Positions 54,164-64,000 of a stretch of 64,000 bases of DNA are shown piece after piece. The stretch is from the NCBI GenBank assembly GCA_021234155.1, contig JAJEKV010000047.1, positions 5,423,071 through 5,487,070 on the forward strand. Direction: 5' to 3'. The notes below the pieces were generated by a model. The model did not search any database, had not been told where the DNA came from, and worked only from the letters and a program-made list of their open reading frames with translations. Within the stretch, counting starts at the first letter, position 1, and each line of letters opens with the position of its first letter. This DNA is from Isoetes taiwanensis. Lineage: Eukaryota; Streptophyta; Lycopodiopsida; Isoetales; Isoetaceae. The translations under genes and the position numbers were made by a program.

Positions 54164-56281
54164 TCCTCTCTGGTGCAATGTGTTTATCTGCTAAGGATTT
54201 CTGCATGTACTTTATATATTCCATTATCCCTTCCATAGTCCACCCACAGTCCTTCACTTCCTGTAATGGTTTCATAGCCTTAGGCTCTCCCATTGGCACC
54301 ATTGGTTCACATCTCACATCCTCTTTCCAAATCAATATATCTTTATCTTCTGGTTTCCACACGGGATCTCCAAATTGGCTTTCCATTTTTTACCCAAAAC
54401 CTAAATTGCAAAGGAGCACTATGTTCAATAAAGTCTTCATTACCATAACCCTCTATGAACTCTTAACAGTCAAGGACTTCTTGTATCACCAATAGGAGGA
54501 GGTAAAGCACACTGCTTAAATAGCTCCAAAAGTCTCGGATAGGTGGTGACATCATTTTTTTGCAATTTGATCCTCTAATATTCAAACATTGCATCAATAT
54601 CTTCATGAGCGTGGCTAGGCATCAAATAACGAACATAGACCATTTCAAACGCCAACCCATGTAAGATACGATAAATATACAAATAAGCATCTATTCTTAT
54701 TCTGGCCAGCACAGTTGTGAAGTTGCAAGAGCAGCTTCTTAGGTAGTCGTTGCCCCAGTATTGGGTTCACATGAATTGCAAACGCTGGCCCATTCATCCT
54801 TCCTATGGCCAAATCCTCTAGTTTCATAGAAGCAATATTGTATAAAGCCTTGAAGAGATGTTGCAATGGCCGAGGAGAATGCACATCTCCATTGAAACCA
54901 TGCTCCAAACTACGCAAAGCTTTTGCAATGCTATCAACATCGAAGTTTGGGCCATAACCCCATAACTCTAATGTGGAATGGCCATGATGCACTGCTCCCT
55001 GGCCATAAGTTATGAATCCAGCTAATGATATCTGCAATAGAAAGGACCTTGCAACAGACTTTGGTATAGGTCTAAATTGAGGCAAGCAAGTCTTCTGCTG
55101 ATCCATCTTGTCGTGATTGATGTATAGAAATCTCTCTGATTCCATTGTAGACAAGCATCTCCACATCCAATATGTTGACGACATGACATCTGCTCCATCG
55201 TGTGAATTCTCATGACTTTATGGATAGCTGACCTTTCCACCTCATGCTTCGACTTCTCGAGCTTATCTAGCAACTCAACACATATATTGCACTTTGAGAA
55301 GTTGTTATGTTGCATGCTCTTCACATCTGAAAAATGTTTGGTCCATAGCTTGCTGAAGGCTGACTTTGAGATCTTGTCTACTTTCGTTTCCTCTAGAAGA
55401 TTGTTGATCATTTGTAAAATGACTTTCTGTGTGAAATATGCAGGCAACATTTGAACTACTTTCCTACATCCATCTTCATCAACTGCGCTTTTGTGATACA
55501 TACTCTCAACATGATAGTTAACAAACTTCTCGAATAGGCCATGAGCTGCAAACACCCTGGGGTTGTCCTATTCTTTCCCCGATTATCGTGCCAACCTATT
55601 TGAGCACCCCTCTTTTGGTTATGTCTGAATCTCCACCATGTAGTGGCTGATATACCTAGTATGGTTGTCACTGCACTGCTGCATATCCATTTTCCACCGA
55701 TAGGAAATCCCTGTTCCTAGCATCAGGTGATAGCCCAAATGCATATTCTATAATATTATCATCTCCTTTCTAGCATCATGAGTCTTCTTCTTATAGATCG
55801 ATATGGCTTCCATAAGTTCTTGTACTATAAATCTACCAAAGCAATTGTTGGGGCAGCCACAATCTCCCCCTCTGATAGCTTACATGGTCTCATTACTACA
55901 GTTGTTAACATCCTTGACAATCCGAACTTTTTCCTTCCTCGTCTTCCTCTTGAGGAAGTTGTATGGCCTTTTTCTGGTATCAGTACATCCAAAGGGGGTA
56001 TGGATGGAATGTCATTTTTATCTGCAAAAATATTATTTTCTCCAACATGCTCAGTTCTTTGAAGCAACCCTACATAGTCCGTTGGCTAGAGCAACAAGGT
56101 TGGCAACTCTAAACCCCTATTGATGTTATTGCAAACATAGCAATGTTTGTCCTTCAGCTCAACACTAAGATTCTGAAGCTGTATTGATGAAATGAAGACT
56201 CCCACAAAGTCATCACCTATAGTTTGTCCATTGTAGCTGTAACGGACCTACAATTTTGAGGTATGTTATGGAATTATAATA

Positions 56282-58186
56282 TTAAGGGGATGCAAGGGAA
56301 TAATAAATCAAATACCATGCATGCAGAGTATATATCGTATATGCAAGATTATATGGACAAATATACTGGAGGTTAATAATAAATACAAATACAGTGGAAA
56401 AACTTGATGCATGTGATGGTGGAACATTTTGGAAGGCGATAGATTGCAGCCGGATTGCTGAAGGAGCAGGGTGTGAGCAATACTCTGGGAGCGTGTTGGA
56501 GTGCAGAGGAAGCAAGTGGGATTTCAGGTGGGGATCAAGCCTTACACCTGGGGTTTTTCTAGTGTAGTAAAATTGTGTTGATGTAGTAGGATTGTTTCTG
56601 GAACTTAGCATAGATTTAGATTTAAATTATAAGTGCGTGGACATGAACAAGCTTGCATGATTGTATATGGAAAATATTGTATGATTGTATATTGAAAGTT
56701 TACATAAAGTATCACAGATCTAATTATTTCTAGGAAGCCGAGCACTTAAACCCATGCTAAAAGGAACTGGGATAGCTCAGATTAGAACCTGAAGAGTGGA
56801 TTAAGATAAAATTGTTGGCAGGAACCAGTTAAGACTGCAATATTTCCCTTGCATGCTGCTGTTTGCACGGCATGCCCTGATGAATTGTAATGATGGGAAA
56901 ACATGGAAAACAACTTGAAATGGATCGATTTGGGCATCTAAGGGGCCGAAATGTGCAAAAAAGGCAGAACCAAGAAGTATCAGGCAGGATCTGGCAGCAA
57001 ATGACTCAATTTCTGGCAGGCAGAAAGTGATCCGGAACCACCCGATTTTGCAACGTTATCTACAGTTGCTTCAGGTGGTTTCTCATTATTGTTTGCATCA
57101 TTCTCTTCCACATCCATGTTGTCCACATCATCCTTCTGTAGTCAAGGTTCTTTGTTACAGTATTCCTCTGCAGCAGCTTCATAAGAAATCTAAAAAGCAG
57201 AAGAGAGAATGGGAAACAAATAGTAGTGTATGCAATAATAAGTAATAAAAAAGTTCTCATAAAAGGAAACTTGCGCTTCGCGTGACGTCTAATACACTAA
57301 GCTGTAATTTCAAAACAAAGCCAACAATGCGCTGCGCGCGATTAAGCCCATGACACGTCGACACCTTAAAAGTATACCAAATATATAATAGTATGTCAAA
57401 TATTTGTGCGCGGCACGAGTCAAATTAACTTATCCGATATCACATACACGAAAGGGATTCATTGTATATTGTACCGCGCTGCGCGCAACTGAACGCGCGC
57501 ATGTCAAAAGCTAAGATAATTTTGTATCTGCTTAAGCATTACAAATACTTCTTCCCTTATTTGCACAGTTACTCTTTGCACAATGGGTTACGCAACAGGG
57601 CTCGTGGAGGTCGATGCTACCAATCGTGCTCTCGTCCATGATCAAGGCTTGGAGCTGATGCTGACCAAAGCCGAGACAAGGCACTTCTGAAAGATATCTC
57701 TAAATCCACCTTATTTAGGAATTTCGACAGGTTGATTCACAGGTTCGATCATGTGATCCCAGCCCTTGAGCATAGAGATTTCTTTGCAAGTGCCACATCT
57801 GCAGTGGTATGTTTATCAGATGCCCAGATTCATCAAGACATTGTTGAAGTAATGTTGTATGTAGCTTCTTCAATGGGCATCAACTTTGTTTTGTAGTCCT
57901 ACAATCAAGAGAGAACAGGGATGGGGCCATCAAGAAGGTGGGGCTGGTTCTCTCATGCGAGGAGTTGGAAGACCGTATCTGTGTCTTCATAGTGGAGTAG
58001 ACAGTGAAGAAGAACCTAAGCATCTGCAAATACAAGCAGACATAGACGGATTCAGGGCAGACAAGTCAGCAGACAATGTTACAAAGTACGGCTAGCCTCT
58101 AGAAGGCTCCGTCCAGATAGCTCAGTCTGTCTGTGAGGAGTTTTGGCGGTCAGAAGAAGCTTGTAGAAGAAACCATCATCAAGCTT
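56282..58186. other. No gene identified; CpG-rich palindromic motifs
   Basis: AT-rich, with short frames only. At 57270-57500 there are repeated CpG-rich words (GCGCTGCGCGC at about 57330 and 57477, GAACGCGCGC at 57490) that look like parts of a small DNA element. Confidence 0.4.
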
Positions 58187-58390
58187 CTACATATCAGGTT
58201 TTGGTGACAGTGGCAGTCCATTGGAGTCAAAATCTCTGGCACCTATCACTTTACCAAAGGCAGTGAAGGAAACAGTGGGTGAGAAGAAGTCGAGGGAGGA
58301 AGCTGTGGGCAAGCTATTGAAGTTCAAGCAATGGTATCCACTTGGCCTAGATGTCACAAAAAGGATACCAATTGATAAACTTTGACGTTC
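58187..58390 (+). other. Short coding-like stretch
   Basis: One plus frame reads SGFGDSGSPLESKSLAPITL and KFKQWYPLGLDVTKRIP with no stop. No domain was recognised; it could be an exon or chance. Confidence 0.2.
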
Positions 58391-58579
58391 CATGTATCTA
58401 TACGGTATACGTATACATACCATGACACATCACCAACATGTAACTAGGCTCTAGGGGTCAATTGGGTTCACCTAAAATGGATTTTATTAGCTATGCTAAT
58501 AAAATTAATGGATAATTATAGATTTTATTAGTATAATTAACCTAATTATACTAATTGGAGTCTAATTAATTAAATGTCA

Positions 58580-59349
58580 CCAATAAGGGGGTGCCACCTG
58601 GCCCAAATCGATTGGCCAAGGGGGACTTGCTATTTTGGTTGGAGAAATAGGGGTCCTACCTTCATGTGCCTCGTAGAAAACACCCTCAGAAGGCAATTGA
58701 ATATCTATAAAATCACTTTGCACTTGCAATCCGTTAAGATATGATTTTAATTCTTTCTTATTATTCTGCAACACGATATTCAATGGAGCAGAGACATGAG
58801 CAGATTGCCCTTTAGAATCACTAAATCATGTAGAGCTGTTTCAAAAGAACTTCAAGGAGCAGAAGAGGCAGGTACATGCCGAGCACAAGCAGATGAAATA
58901 GAGGCAGAGATAACGCTAGGAGTAGATATGGTGACTTCTATTTGAGAAGTAGGCAAAGGGACAGTTTTGAAAAGAGGAGGGAAGTGTTGTATGTCCATGC
59001 ACATACTAACAATAGAATCAAAGGCAAGTGGGTTAAGACGAGGATTATTTGGTAAATAGGGTTTCTGCCGGAGGCTGCTTGCTGGAGCGCCTTAGGGTTT
59101 TTGCTGGAGGCTGCTTGATGTTTGTGTGCATAGCTTGAGCTGCTGGCCTTGGATTTTGGTGTTTTTTGTCTCGTTTGAAAGCTGATTCAAAGCTCTTTCC
59201 AAAGTGTGTAATCTCGTAGATTTTAGATTCCAGCTGATAGCCATTTTGACCATGACAGTTTTTGCCCCTTTGAAAAGGAATGGCGTCAACTTCCAAATTG
59301 CCTGCAAAATCTCCTGTATCCATGCTGGTGCAGCAGGCAAATTTGGCAC
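58580..59349 (-). pseudogene. Unidentified minus-strand coding remnant
   Basis: The frame MVKMAISWNLKSTRLHTLER, NQLSNETKNTKIQ continues past stops as PYLPNNPRLNPLAFDSIVSM and VPLPTSQIEVTISTPSV. The composition looks like protein and a repeated GGAGGCTGCTTG motif encodes SLQQKP/SLRQKP. It may be a retroelement N-terminal region, oriented opposite to the L1 that starts at 59374. Confidence 0.3.
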
Positions 59350-59373
59350 TGCATGTTAACCCTCTGACTGCTA

Positions 59374-60450
59374 ATGCACCGAATAGTACAAAGTGCTTTG
59401 AATGGCATTAATGCTTCCGTGGATGGTGCTTTGACATCCTTTAGTGTCAATTCTAATAAAGATCAGCCTCGTGTGTTTTCTTGGAGGTCCTCAACTCCTG
59501 GAGTGAATGCTAGCAGGGAGCGTTTTAGTGATTGGATCAAGAAGGACTTGTCGTCAATTACTTCTGCAGTTTGTGTTGCTACAGCTATTGATGTGATGGT
59601 TCAAGATAATAAGAAAGACCGCAGTAACCTCTTGGATGTGTTAAGGGCAAAGGAGACTCAATTGGAGATTCCGTTACCTCCTGTTGAAGTTTTTTAATCA
59701 GCCTGAAACGTGTAAGAATACTCTTCAAGCGTCTGGGTACAATGTGGTTGAGATTAATCATGATTTTCACAAGAAATAAATTGGTAATTTGATGCCATTT
59801 AGTGTGCTTGGTCAATATACTATAGCATTTCTTGATATTAAGAAGCTTGGTTATTGGTTGACTGGCCATCTTCGGAGAATAGGGCTATCACCTTATCGAA
59901 CTTTAAAGATGCTGGATAGAAAGTTCTTCTTGAATGTTTTTTATGATGCTAATGCTATTGAGCAACTGGTGGCATGTGGCATGGACCCAACATGGAGTGA
60001 TTATATTTTGTATCAGCCCTACTCCCACTTTTGATGAGGATGCCAGGGCCAAACTATAGAAGATCCAGGACATGCAAGAGTGGCAAGAAAGTGTTCAGGA
60101 GCATCATGAAAATACCCAAGAGGGATGGCAAAATGTGAATTAGAAAAGAGTTGCACGCAGTAAGGCTAGTCAACATGCCTCTAATGCCATGAATGAGCCT
60201 GATACTTTGCATGGAAAGGTGGAGCAGAGGGGAGGCTCTCCCTTGCCAGGTACCCAGCAAAATAATGGGGGATAGAGTAGAGAGGAGGCTCTCCCTCACC
60301 AAATGCTAAACAAAACAATGGAAGAGTGGGACAGAGCGCAGGCTCCCCCTTGCCAATTTCCAGGATGAGATGGGCTGATCTCCCTTTAGAATCATGCGAG
60401 ATGGACACGGTTGATGTTGGCTCTATTGATATGGAGGTGGAACATAATAG
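59374..60450 (+). pseudogene. L1 ORF1-like protein
   Basis: It reads RVFSWRSSTPGVNASRERFS, LKMLDRKFFLNVFYDANAIE and CGMDPTWSDYILYQ, a pattern close to the DUF4283-type N-terminus of plant L1 ORF1. The C-terminal part has a threefold ~60-bp repeat (60224-60362, RGGSPLP-like units) and ends MRWADLPLESCEMDTV and a stop near 60452. Confidence 0.5.
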
Positions 60451-60469
60451 TTAGGGCACATGGACCTTT

Positions 60470-61060
60470 TGTCTTAGAATGTGAGAGGAGTGGCTTTTAC
60501 CTCTTTACCTGTCTAAGGTTTGTACTACCATTTGCTGCCTTCAAGAGCATAAATGACGTCAAGGTGATGTACATAAAGCAGCTAATGTATTTGGACGTGA
60601 CTATAATGTCTTGGTGTCTGCTGTTGACGCATCTAAGGCTGATGTGCTTACTGCATAGAAGTCCTCTGTAGATGTCACCTTTACTCGAATAGATAGGTTT
60701 TGGTAATGGATAATAATCAAGTGGAAAGATAAGGGCCAAGAATGGGGTTTGATAAATGTGTATGCTCATAATAGACCTCGCCAGTGTGGTGCTTTATGGG
60801 CAACTGTGAGGAGTTAAAATTCTTCAACTTGGGCAGAATGTAGCATGGTTGCTATTGGAGACTTTAACATAGTCGAGTTGGAAGGAGATAGAAGCGGTCG
60901 AGGTTCCTAGGTGGTGCAGGGGTTCGAGTGGGAACAATGGTTACGCTTTTTACACGATTGCCATCTTATAGAGATTGATGATGCTTAGTCCTTCACGTGG
61001 TGTAATGGTTGGACAGGAGTTGGTAGAGCTTATCTAAGATATAATAGAGGATACTTTAAT
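60470..61060 (+). pseudogene. L1 endonuclease domain
   Basis: In three frames: WGLINVYAHNRPRQCGALWA, then VAIGDFNIVELEGDRSGRGS (the GDFN motif), FEWEQWLRFLHDCHLIEIDD and SFTWCNGWTGVGRAYLR. This is the L1 type of AP endonuclease. The same SFTxCN..GxGRxYxR segment occurs at 63740. Confidence 0.75.
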
Positions 61061-61090
61061 GCTTGTGCAACAGCTTTGCTAGCAGTGTAC

Positions 61091-61744
61091 AAGCATCATA
61101 TTTATTTTTCATTTGTACACGAACCTTAGGTCCACCAAAGTTTATTTTAGGTTTTGGCTTGGTTTTTATTGTATTTTTGTACGTTGGATTTTTTAGAATT
61201 GGGGATTGGAAGCTGATGGGCAATATTGTGTATCTTTCGGCTTAATGTTGTATTATGCTCTTGGCCAATGGCCAATATTTGGCTATAATGAGATTTTATA
61301 ATGATAAAGTGATCAAGATTTGGCTATAACGACGATTGATTTTAACTTGAGCCAGAAACATGTGCATTCTATCGCATTCTAAGAGAAGCAATTATCAAAT
61401 TGTTGTTGAAAAAGCGGGTTGCACGAAGCATCAAGAAAACCGTGCACTGCAATTCTATTTTTAATACCAACGTTTATCAACTTCTAGGCCATGCATTTTG
61501 ATATCATAAGTGTAGATGGCACTAGAGCTTTCACTATAGCTTTCCTTCAATTCTCAATCTATTCTCTATATTTTGTTATCTCTTCATATTCTCTCCTTAT
61601 TTCATTTCTTTATGTCTATTCTATTCTATTCTATTCTATTATATTCTAGTCTCTCTATCTCTTCTCTCTTTAATCCTTGTCTATGCCCTTTATTTACCCT
61701 CTTCTTGATTCTTTTATCCCTTCATTCTTTACACTGAAACGTGT
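61091..61744. other. No gene identified; (TCTAT)n microsatellite
   Basis: AT-rich. A (TCTAT)n run at 61615-61640 resembles the LINE tail at 13537 but no LINE hairpins precede it, so it is listed only as a microsatellite. Confidence 0.5.
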
Positions 61745-61950
61745 GCCTGGTAATTACTATGATGACTATACAAGTATTATACTCGCATGTAAAAAGATAT
61801 GTCATCACTCGGATGCAAAAAGGTGGTTTGCACGAAGTAGGGTTCGAACTTGCAACTATAATCATGACGACCATATGGGTATTATACTCGTATGTACAAA
61901 GATGGTCGTCACACCAATGCAAAAAGCTAGTTTCCAGTTGCAAGTTGCAT
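61745..61950. repeat. Tandem duplication, period ~108 bp
   Basis: Units start at about 61750 (TTACTATGATGACTATAC) and 61857 (ACTATAATCATGACGACC). Both continue with TATTATACTCG(C/T)ATGTA, GTC(A/G)TCAC and ATGCAAAAAG. The first unit ends with GGGTTCGAACTTGCAAC, a B-box-like word, on the opposite strand of no convincing tRNA. Confidence 0.7.
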
Positions 61951-62304
61951 ACCTTTGCCATTGAGTTACCTATATTCCTTGATGATATTCCCTTGCATCG
62001 TCCTCATATATCTATCCGTTTTCAGGAGGTTCTGGAATATACATGCATGTATGTCACTTGGCATGATCTCATCTATTGGAGTAACATGATCCTAAGCATT
62101 GGTTTAGGTATATATAAAGGAATCTCATTCTTGTTGAATCATTCCAGTTCGACACTAGTCTTGAGCCTTCTAGGCATCTGTCTCGTGTTATTGCTTGCAT
62201 TCGCGCTATTGTATTCTTCATCTTCATTATTGCATATTCTTGTATTTATTTTTCACGTATTTTCTTTGTTTTGTGTAGGTTCATGACAATAATGAGCATT
62301 GATC

Positions 62305-62470
62305 GTGGACGCTTGGAATGGGTAAATGTAATAAAATTGAATTGAATTTTATTATAGAGACGAAAAGATATATGGGATTCAATACAAGAAAGAGAGCATG
62401 TCAATCCACCTACTACCTAGGATTAAGAAACCTACCCCGAAAGGGTTTTCGAGAGAAAAACCTTAACACT
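62305..62470 (-). mobile_element. LINE 3' end with (ATTCA)n tail, antisense
   Basis: On the minus strand: GGTTTTTCTCTCGAAAACCC, TTTCGGGG, TTTCTTAATCCTAGGTAG, TTGTATTGAATCCCATATAT, then a short AATTC/ATTCA repeat (about 62330-62355). The order matches the 3' UTRs at 27060-27196 and 13420-13556. The second hairpin is eroded. Coding sequence upstream is missing. Confidence 0.65.
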
Positions 62471-63699
62471 AGTAGACTCACTGATGTAATTGTACATCTG
62501 TACATTTGTACATATCAACGTGATAATGAAGCTATTATTTTATCTCGCTTGTTGAGAACCTCCAGGGTTGAAAACCTCCAAGATGAAGGGTGATAATTCC
62601 ATTACTGCAGGCGTCCGTAAGGGCCAATGTAATGGCTGATTAGATATAATTAGTCAATATATCGTGCTTGAATAGCAGCAAATGACACGAAAAATTTGAA
62701 GTGTGTAGCAATCACCTTCAATGGCTCTCATCTAACAACACTTATATGTCATGTTTTCTTGTTCCTCCCAATTCCATCTGTTGTCTCAATTCTGAGGTGG
62801 TGTGCACCAGTATGGATAAATGCAAATGTTCTTCACCTTCATCAGAATGTCTTTTTTGACATCATAGAATCACATTCGTAGGTATAATTGTCCTTATGAG
62901 TGGTTGGAATCTATATTTCAAATTGAGTCAGCTAGAAGGCATTGAAGTTCAAATTGATTCTCTTCCATGATAGCTTCTTGATTGTTATTCAATATTTTTC
63001 CTGTAAAAAAAATGCAAACGAAACCTCACGTAAGTAAAGATTGTTTAAAAAAATTCAAAAAATATTTCATAGATCCAAGCTATGTCATATTTCCCTTCTT
63101 TAATAATGGTTATAGGCCACACAATCTCATTTTGAAGATGAGAGAATTTCTTCTCTTCCACATCCTCCAAAGAACTTTATATGATAGCAAAAGTTCACAT
63201 CTATAGGTGCTTCAAAGAGGTCCTCAATACCCTTGACAATGAAGATGATCCATTTCAAACACTCTCTCAAGAGCCATTACCCCTTACTCATGAATTCAAC
63301 CAAAATCTCAAACATTCTTATATAAACATCCATCCCAATGCAGTCCAAGGTTAGGCTCACATCAAGAAGCTCGTTTCTCTCCTCCTCAATCAATTTTCCC
63401 TTCCCCTTATTATTATCCTTGTCTTACCTAAAGCCTCTACGCAAGAAACATTTGCCTCAGAAGGATGCCTGCAACAAAGATGACCACCACACAAGATATG
63501 GACACATAAGATATAAACAAGAAGCCTCCACCCAGTTACCTGCTGATTCAAAAAAGGAGCCAACAAATTTATCCTATCAACTAATCTTGAAGAGGAAGAA
63601 AACTGGCAGTTCCCCACTGCCATAGCCATCTTCCAGAAGTGAGCACCATTGCCTCTATGCGCCCGCTCCTTCCCTGCAAAAAAAAAACTCGAACCAAAA
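62471..63699. other. No gene identified
   Basis: Short frames without domains. A 95-codon plus frame at 63338 is low-complexity and has no supporting signal. Confidence 0.45.
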
Positions 63700-64000
63700 A
63701 CCTAGTAGGTAGGCATTTGGCCTTGGTTGAGGTCCCTGGGGACTTGTCTTTCACCTATTGTAATAGGCAGATTGGTGCGGGCCGGGTGTATGCTAGGCAT
63801 GACGGGTGCTATGCTTCCCCATGCACACTGGATGGTGTACCTTCTTTGCGCCGGAGTAACATTCTGTCTACCTCCATTTCTGATCATTACCCTCAGGTTT
63901 TATCCAATCAGGGTGCGGTTGCCTCTCGGCCCTCTAGGACGGTGTTCCGTTTGAACACCCTTACTCGGGCCGATGCGGATTTCGGCCTAGTGCCGGGAGT
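63700..64000 (+). pseudogene. L1 endonuclease C-terminal fragment, runs off the window
   Basis: One plus frame reads FTYCNRQIGAGRVYARHDGC, SPCTLDGVPSLRRSNILS and SISDHYPQVLSNQ: the SDH motif of the L1 endonuclease and the preceding strand. It corresponds to the segment where the L1 at 60990 ends. The rest of ORF2 would lie beyond 64000. Confidence 0.65.

Larger units (their letters stand above)
53425..56240 (-). pseudogene. DUF7869-type protein, broken
   Basis: Minus-strand pieces in order: DDFVGVFISSIQLQNLS and KHCYVCNNINRGLELP (56200-56100, a C-x2-C), a Ser/Arg linker (56067-55825), FAAHGLFEKFVNYHVESMYH and ALSKLWTKHF-like helices (55555-55200), NHDKMDQQKTCLPQF (55140-55100), then LHNCAGQNKNRCLFVYLSYL and MPSHAHEDIDAMFEY (54720-54570), and DILIWKEDVRCEP (54340-54300). 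The D-x-M-D-Q, D/H-N-C-A-G-Q-N-K-N and G/S-H-x-H-E-D-I-D signatures are those I associate with DUF7869, a transposon-related family. Three or more frame breaks and a MITE insertion make it a pseudogene. Its function is unknown. Confidence 0.6.
59374..61090 (+). mobile_element. L1 LINE 5' part: ORF1 and endonuclease
   Basis: ORF1-like pieces (59374-60450) are followed by endonuclease pieces (60470-61060) on the same strand, and the copy stops before RT. Multiple stops and frameshifts are present. It complements the RT-containing L1 at 50389-53175 but is a separate insertion. Confidence 0.65.

Noticed and set aside
61615-61640. Another LINE 3' end with a (TCTAT)n tail
   Set aside because: Neither of the two family hairpins nor the CTGTGGACG word precedes the run.
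61860-61960. Possible tRNA gene (GGTTCGAAC word and a D-arm-like CTCAATGGCAAAGG)
   Set aside because: The boxes are too far apart and belong to a tandem duplication; no cloverleaf can be drawn.
63338-63629. Overlapping plus and minus frames
   Set aside because: Low-complexity Ser/Leu/Lys composition, no domain or splice signals.

Overview
The window is nuclear DNA of a land plant. The evidence is a ten-exon gene with short GT-AG introns for a plant-specific COP1-interacting-protein-7-like protein, plant-type L1 LINEs with the zf-RVT C-terminus, and a tRNA-iMet-type primer binding site in an LTR element. Much of the remaining sequence that can be classified is transposable-element debris. A DIRS-like and a Crypton-like tyrosine-recombinase element and a DUF7869-type remnant sit together. 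These are not usual in flowering plants as far as I know, so a seed-free plant (fern, lycophyte or bryophyte grade) seems likelier, but this is inference.

Layout. 1-1.65 kb: unassigned flank. 1.67-9.61 kb: a DIRS-like element on the minus strand (gag, RT-RNase H, tyrosine recombinase, all broken) bounded by an exact 16-bp direct duplication and carrying a 980-bp hAT-like insertion. 9.6-10.3 kb: an unidentified minus-strand exon that the element interrupts. 10.5-12.66 kb: a non-autonomous LTR element. 13.3-14.3 and 20.7-21.2 kb: two diverged copies of one segment, the first carrying two insertions, so the second serves as an empty-site control. 15.9-20.4 kb: exon-like pieces of an unrecognised plus-strand gene. 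21.3-21.8 kb: an ABAB tandem array.

22.1-35.5 kb: a cluster of LINEs of one family with AP endonuclease, RT, a C-terminal Cys/His finger and conserved 3' hairpins that end in different short tandem repeats. They are nested with a second hAT-like element (perfect 8-bp target duplication), an L1 3' end and a possible solo LTR. 37.7-39.6 kb: an intron-containing, decayed Crypton/DUF3504-type tyrosine recombinase gene. 40.4-45.95 kb: the CIP7-like gene on the minus strand, the only gene that reads intact (1,367 codons after splicing). 48.4-49.0 and 50.4-53.2 kb: L1 3' parts. 53.4-56.2 kb: a DUF7869-type pseudogene split by a MITE. 59.4-61.1 and 63.7-64.0 kb: L1 5' parts (ORF1 and endonuclease). 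62.3-62.5 kb: one more 3' end of the microsatellite-tailed LINE family.

The one host gene predicted to work is the CIP7-like light-signalling protein. The rest records successive transposition: three kinds of non-LTR/YR retroelement, an LTR element, hAT-like and other MITEs, and two different tyrosine-recombinase lineages. All assignments were read by eye, without database searches; splice sites and element borders are read directly from the sequence, family names come from motif recognition.
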